Part shown: piece by piece, positions 12,889-13,741 of the stretch
How the letters are laid out: each line of letters starts with the position of its first letter
How positions within the stretch are numbered: the stretch's first letter is position 1
NCBI GenBank assembly: GCA_004366195.1
Contig: ML214221.1
Coordinates: 9,859 to 23,599 of the forward strand
DNA length: 13,741 nucleotides
DNA from: Actinomycetota bacterium
GTDB lineage: Bacteria; Actinomycetota; UBA4738; HRBIN12
Direction: 5' to 3'
The notes under the pieces: model-generated
Databases searched by the model: none
Seen by the model: the letters and a program-made list of their open reading frames with translations, nothing else
Told to the model about the DNA's origin: nothing
Translations under genes and position numbers: made by a program

Positions 12889-13041
12889 GACCGAGACCCG
12901 TCGGCGAGAGGTCCCGAGATCGTTCCGCGGTCGAAGATGGATCGTCGACGTATCGCCCTTCCCCTCCGACCGCGGCGCCAGCTAGCCTCAGCGCGGTGAC
13001 GCGTCGCCCCCATAGCGTTCCGCGGCGGGAGGAGGTGACCT
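12889..13041. other. Intergenic region with inverted and direct repeats before the I36 gene
   Basis: No gene is seen in these 153 nt. They contain a 9-bp inverted repeat, CCGCGGTCG (12925-12933) and CGACCGCGG (12967-12975), with the second arm ending seven bases before a TAGCCT -10 candidate. A direct repeat CGTTCCGCGG occurs at 12921-12930 and 13016-13025. The weak pairing GGACC/GGTCC right after the permease stop lacks a T-run, so no convincing terminator is seen. Confidence 0.5.
12959..12988 (+). promoter_or_regulatory. Candidate promoter of the I36-like gene
   Basis: TAGCCT (12983-12988) is the likely -10, with a weak TTCCCC (12959-12964) 18 nt upstream. The same -10 hexamer precedes the demethylation operon. 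A strong Shine-Dalgarno sequence (GGAGGAGGTGA, 13028-13038) follows just before the ATG at 13042. Confidence 0.35.
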
Positions 13042-13437
13042 ATGGCACGACGCATGATCGTGCTCATCGAGACGCTGCTGCTCGCCACCGCGATGCTCGC
13101 CACGGTGACGGGGTCCGCGGAAGCCCACTGCGGCAGTGGCTCCGGCCAGATGTGCGCGTGGGACGGCGGGAACTACGACGGGGACCTGCTGTTCCATGCG
13201 AACTACAAGGCCGGGAGCCGGAACATCTACCCGGAGCGACGGGATGCCATCAGCTCCGGCAAGAACTGGGACGGCCAGCGGGACAGGTACTGCGGCGTCG
13301 ACGAGCACACGTTCCTGCCGGACGAGACCATCGTCATCTGGAACTACGGGGACAACAAGCGGCTCGGCGGGACCGCGGTCGACAACCGCATCGACCACTT
13401 CGACATCGTCGCCGAGGGTCGGAGCTGCCCAGCGTAG
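13042..13437 (+). CDS. Secreted peptidase inhibitor I36-family-like protein (beta/gamma-crystallin fold)
   Basis: A 131-residue exported protein. Residues 1-28 form a Sec signal peptide with a hydrophobic core, LLLATAMLATVTG, and probable cleavage after A-E-A (28). The mature part of about 103 residues has four cysteines (30, 38, 84, 129), enough for two disulfides. It has crystallin-like features: an aromatic/Gly-rich strand CAWDGGNYDGDLL, and AVDNRIDHFDIV near the C-terminus, resembling the NDRISS turn of I36 proteins. The founding I36 member, from Streptomyces, inhibits metalloproteinases, but many homologs lack shown inhibition. The start is fixed by GGAGGAGGTGA immediately upstream, the strongest ribosome-binding site in the window, suggesting high expression. 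It has its own promoter candidate, separate from the permease operon. Confidence 0.75.
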   Translation: MARRMIVLIETLLLATAMLATVTGSAEAHCGSGSGQMCAWDGGNYDGDLLFHANYKAGSRNIYPERRDAISSGKNWDGQRDRYCGVDEHTFLPDETIVIWNYGDNKRLGGTAVDNRIDHFDIVAEGRSCPA

Positions 13438-13463
13438 GTCCGAGCCATGATGGGGGCGCGGGG

Positions 13464-13741
13464 ATGCACGGCGCTCGGTGGGCCGTGAGCGCGGGCATCC
13501 TCGCGTCCTTCGCCGCTGCGCTGTGGTCTCCCTCGCCACGCCTGGAGCGAACGGATCCGGAGCCGGTCGCCCCTACGGGCGCCGGCCTCGTCCGCAGCCT
13601 GCTCCGGACCCCTCCCCGGATCGAAGCGGCACAGGATCTCCTCATCGCTCGCTGCATGCGGCGGCGGGGGTACCGCTACCTCGTCAGGACGACGGGTCGA
13701 CGGTCCGGCGACGGGTACTGGATCGCTGCCCTGGATCGGCT
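13464..13741 (+). CDS. Small exported or lipoprotein-like protein, cut by right edge
   Basis: The open frame from ATG 13464 runs off the window after 92 codons. It begins MHGARWAVSAGILASFAAAL, a likely signal or anchor helix. A Pro/Thr-rich linker follows, then AAQDLLIARCMRRRGYRYLV and GDGYWIAALD. The segment Q-x-x-I-x-R-C-M-x-x-R-G-Y-x-Y resembles a helix with one Cys followed by a G-[FY]-x-Y motif found in many exported actinobacterial proteins of unknown function. The ribosome-binding site is weak (purine-rich GCGGGG just upstream). It lies 26 nt after the I36-like gene and may share its transcript. The upstream ATGs at 13447 and 13450 are in other frames. Function unknown. Confidence 0.6.
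   Translation, partial: MHGARWAVSAGILASFAAALWSPSPRLERTDPEPVAPTGAGLVRSLLRTPPRIEAAQDLLIARCMRRRGYRYLVRTTGRRSGDGYWIAALDR

Overview
The window is very GC-rich DNA, with GTG/TTG starts and tightly packed or overlapping genes. It probably comes from an actinomycetotal chromosome. This lineage call is an inference from base composition, the stand-alone winged-helix/ABC/FtsX operon, the I36-type secreted inhibitor and the short TAGCCT-like -10 elements. No rRNA, tRNA, CRISPR array or intact mobile element was seen.

Left part (1-2700, minus strand): decayed accessory DNA. From right to left it holds a remnant of an RHS/YD-repeat protein with an internal frame change (2453-2699), a small intact membrane protein (1962-2447), a frameshifted membrane protein (1043-1952), and an intact VapB-type antitoxin (690-914) with two palindromes at its start. 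Next is a PIN-domain toxin gene with three separate lesions (280-699). Last is a FitA-like antitoxin (182 to the left edge), whose toxin would lie outside the window.

Central part (2778-9589, plus strand): an intact six-gene operon for corrinoid-dependent demethylation, with genes overlapping or nearly touching. The order is MttB-superfamily methyltransferase 1 (no pyrrolysine codon), a cognate corrinoid protein, a methylcorrinoid:tetrahydrofolate-type methyltransferase, a [2Fe-2S]/ASKHA reductive activator (RACo-like), a DUF1638 protein, and a second, divergent MttB-like protein. The simplest model is that one or both MttB-like proteins move a methyl group from a quaternary amine (glycine betaine-like, real substrate unknown) to the corrinoid protein. 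The third protein would pass it to tetrahydrofolate, and the RACo-like protein would rescue corrinoid oxidised to Co(II). The role of the DUF1638 protein is unknown. This is the strongest candidate for an undescribed variant system, because two dissimilar MttB-like proteins share one corrinoid protein.

Right part (9590-12888, plus strand): a short intergenic region carries a probable terminator, a 23-nt CT repeat and a perfect 13-bp inverted repeat that covers a possible -10 element. It leads into an operon of a receiver-less OmpR-type winged-helix regulator, a LolD/MacB-type ABC ATPase and a two-module FtsX-like permease, all overlapping. After a 153-nt intergenic region with its own inverted and direct repeats come a secreted I36-family peptidase-inhibitor-like protein (13042-13437) and the start of an exported small protein that runs off the right edge.
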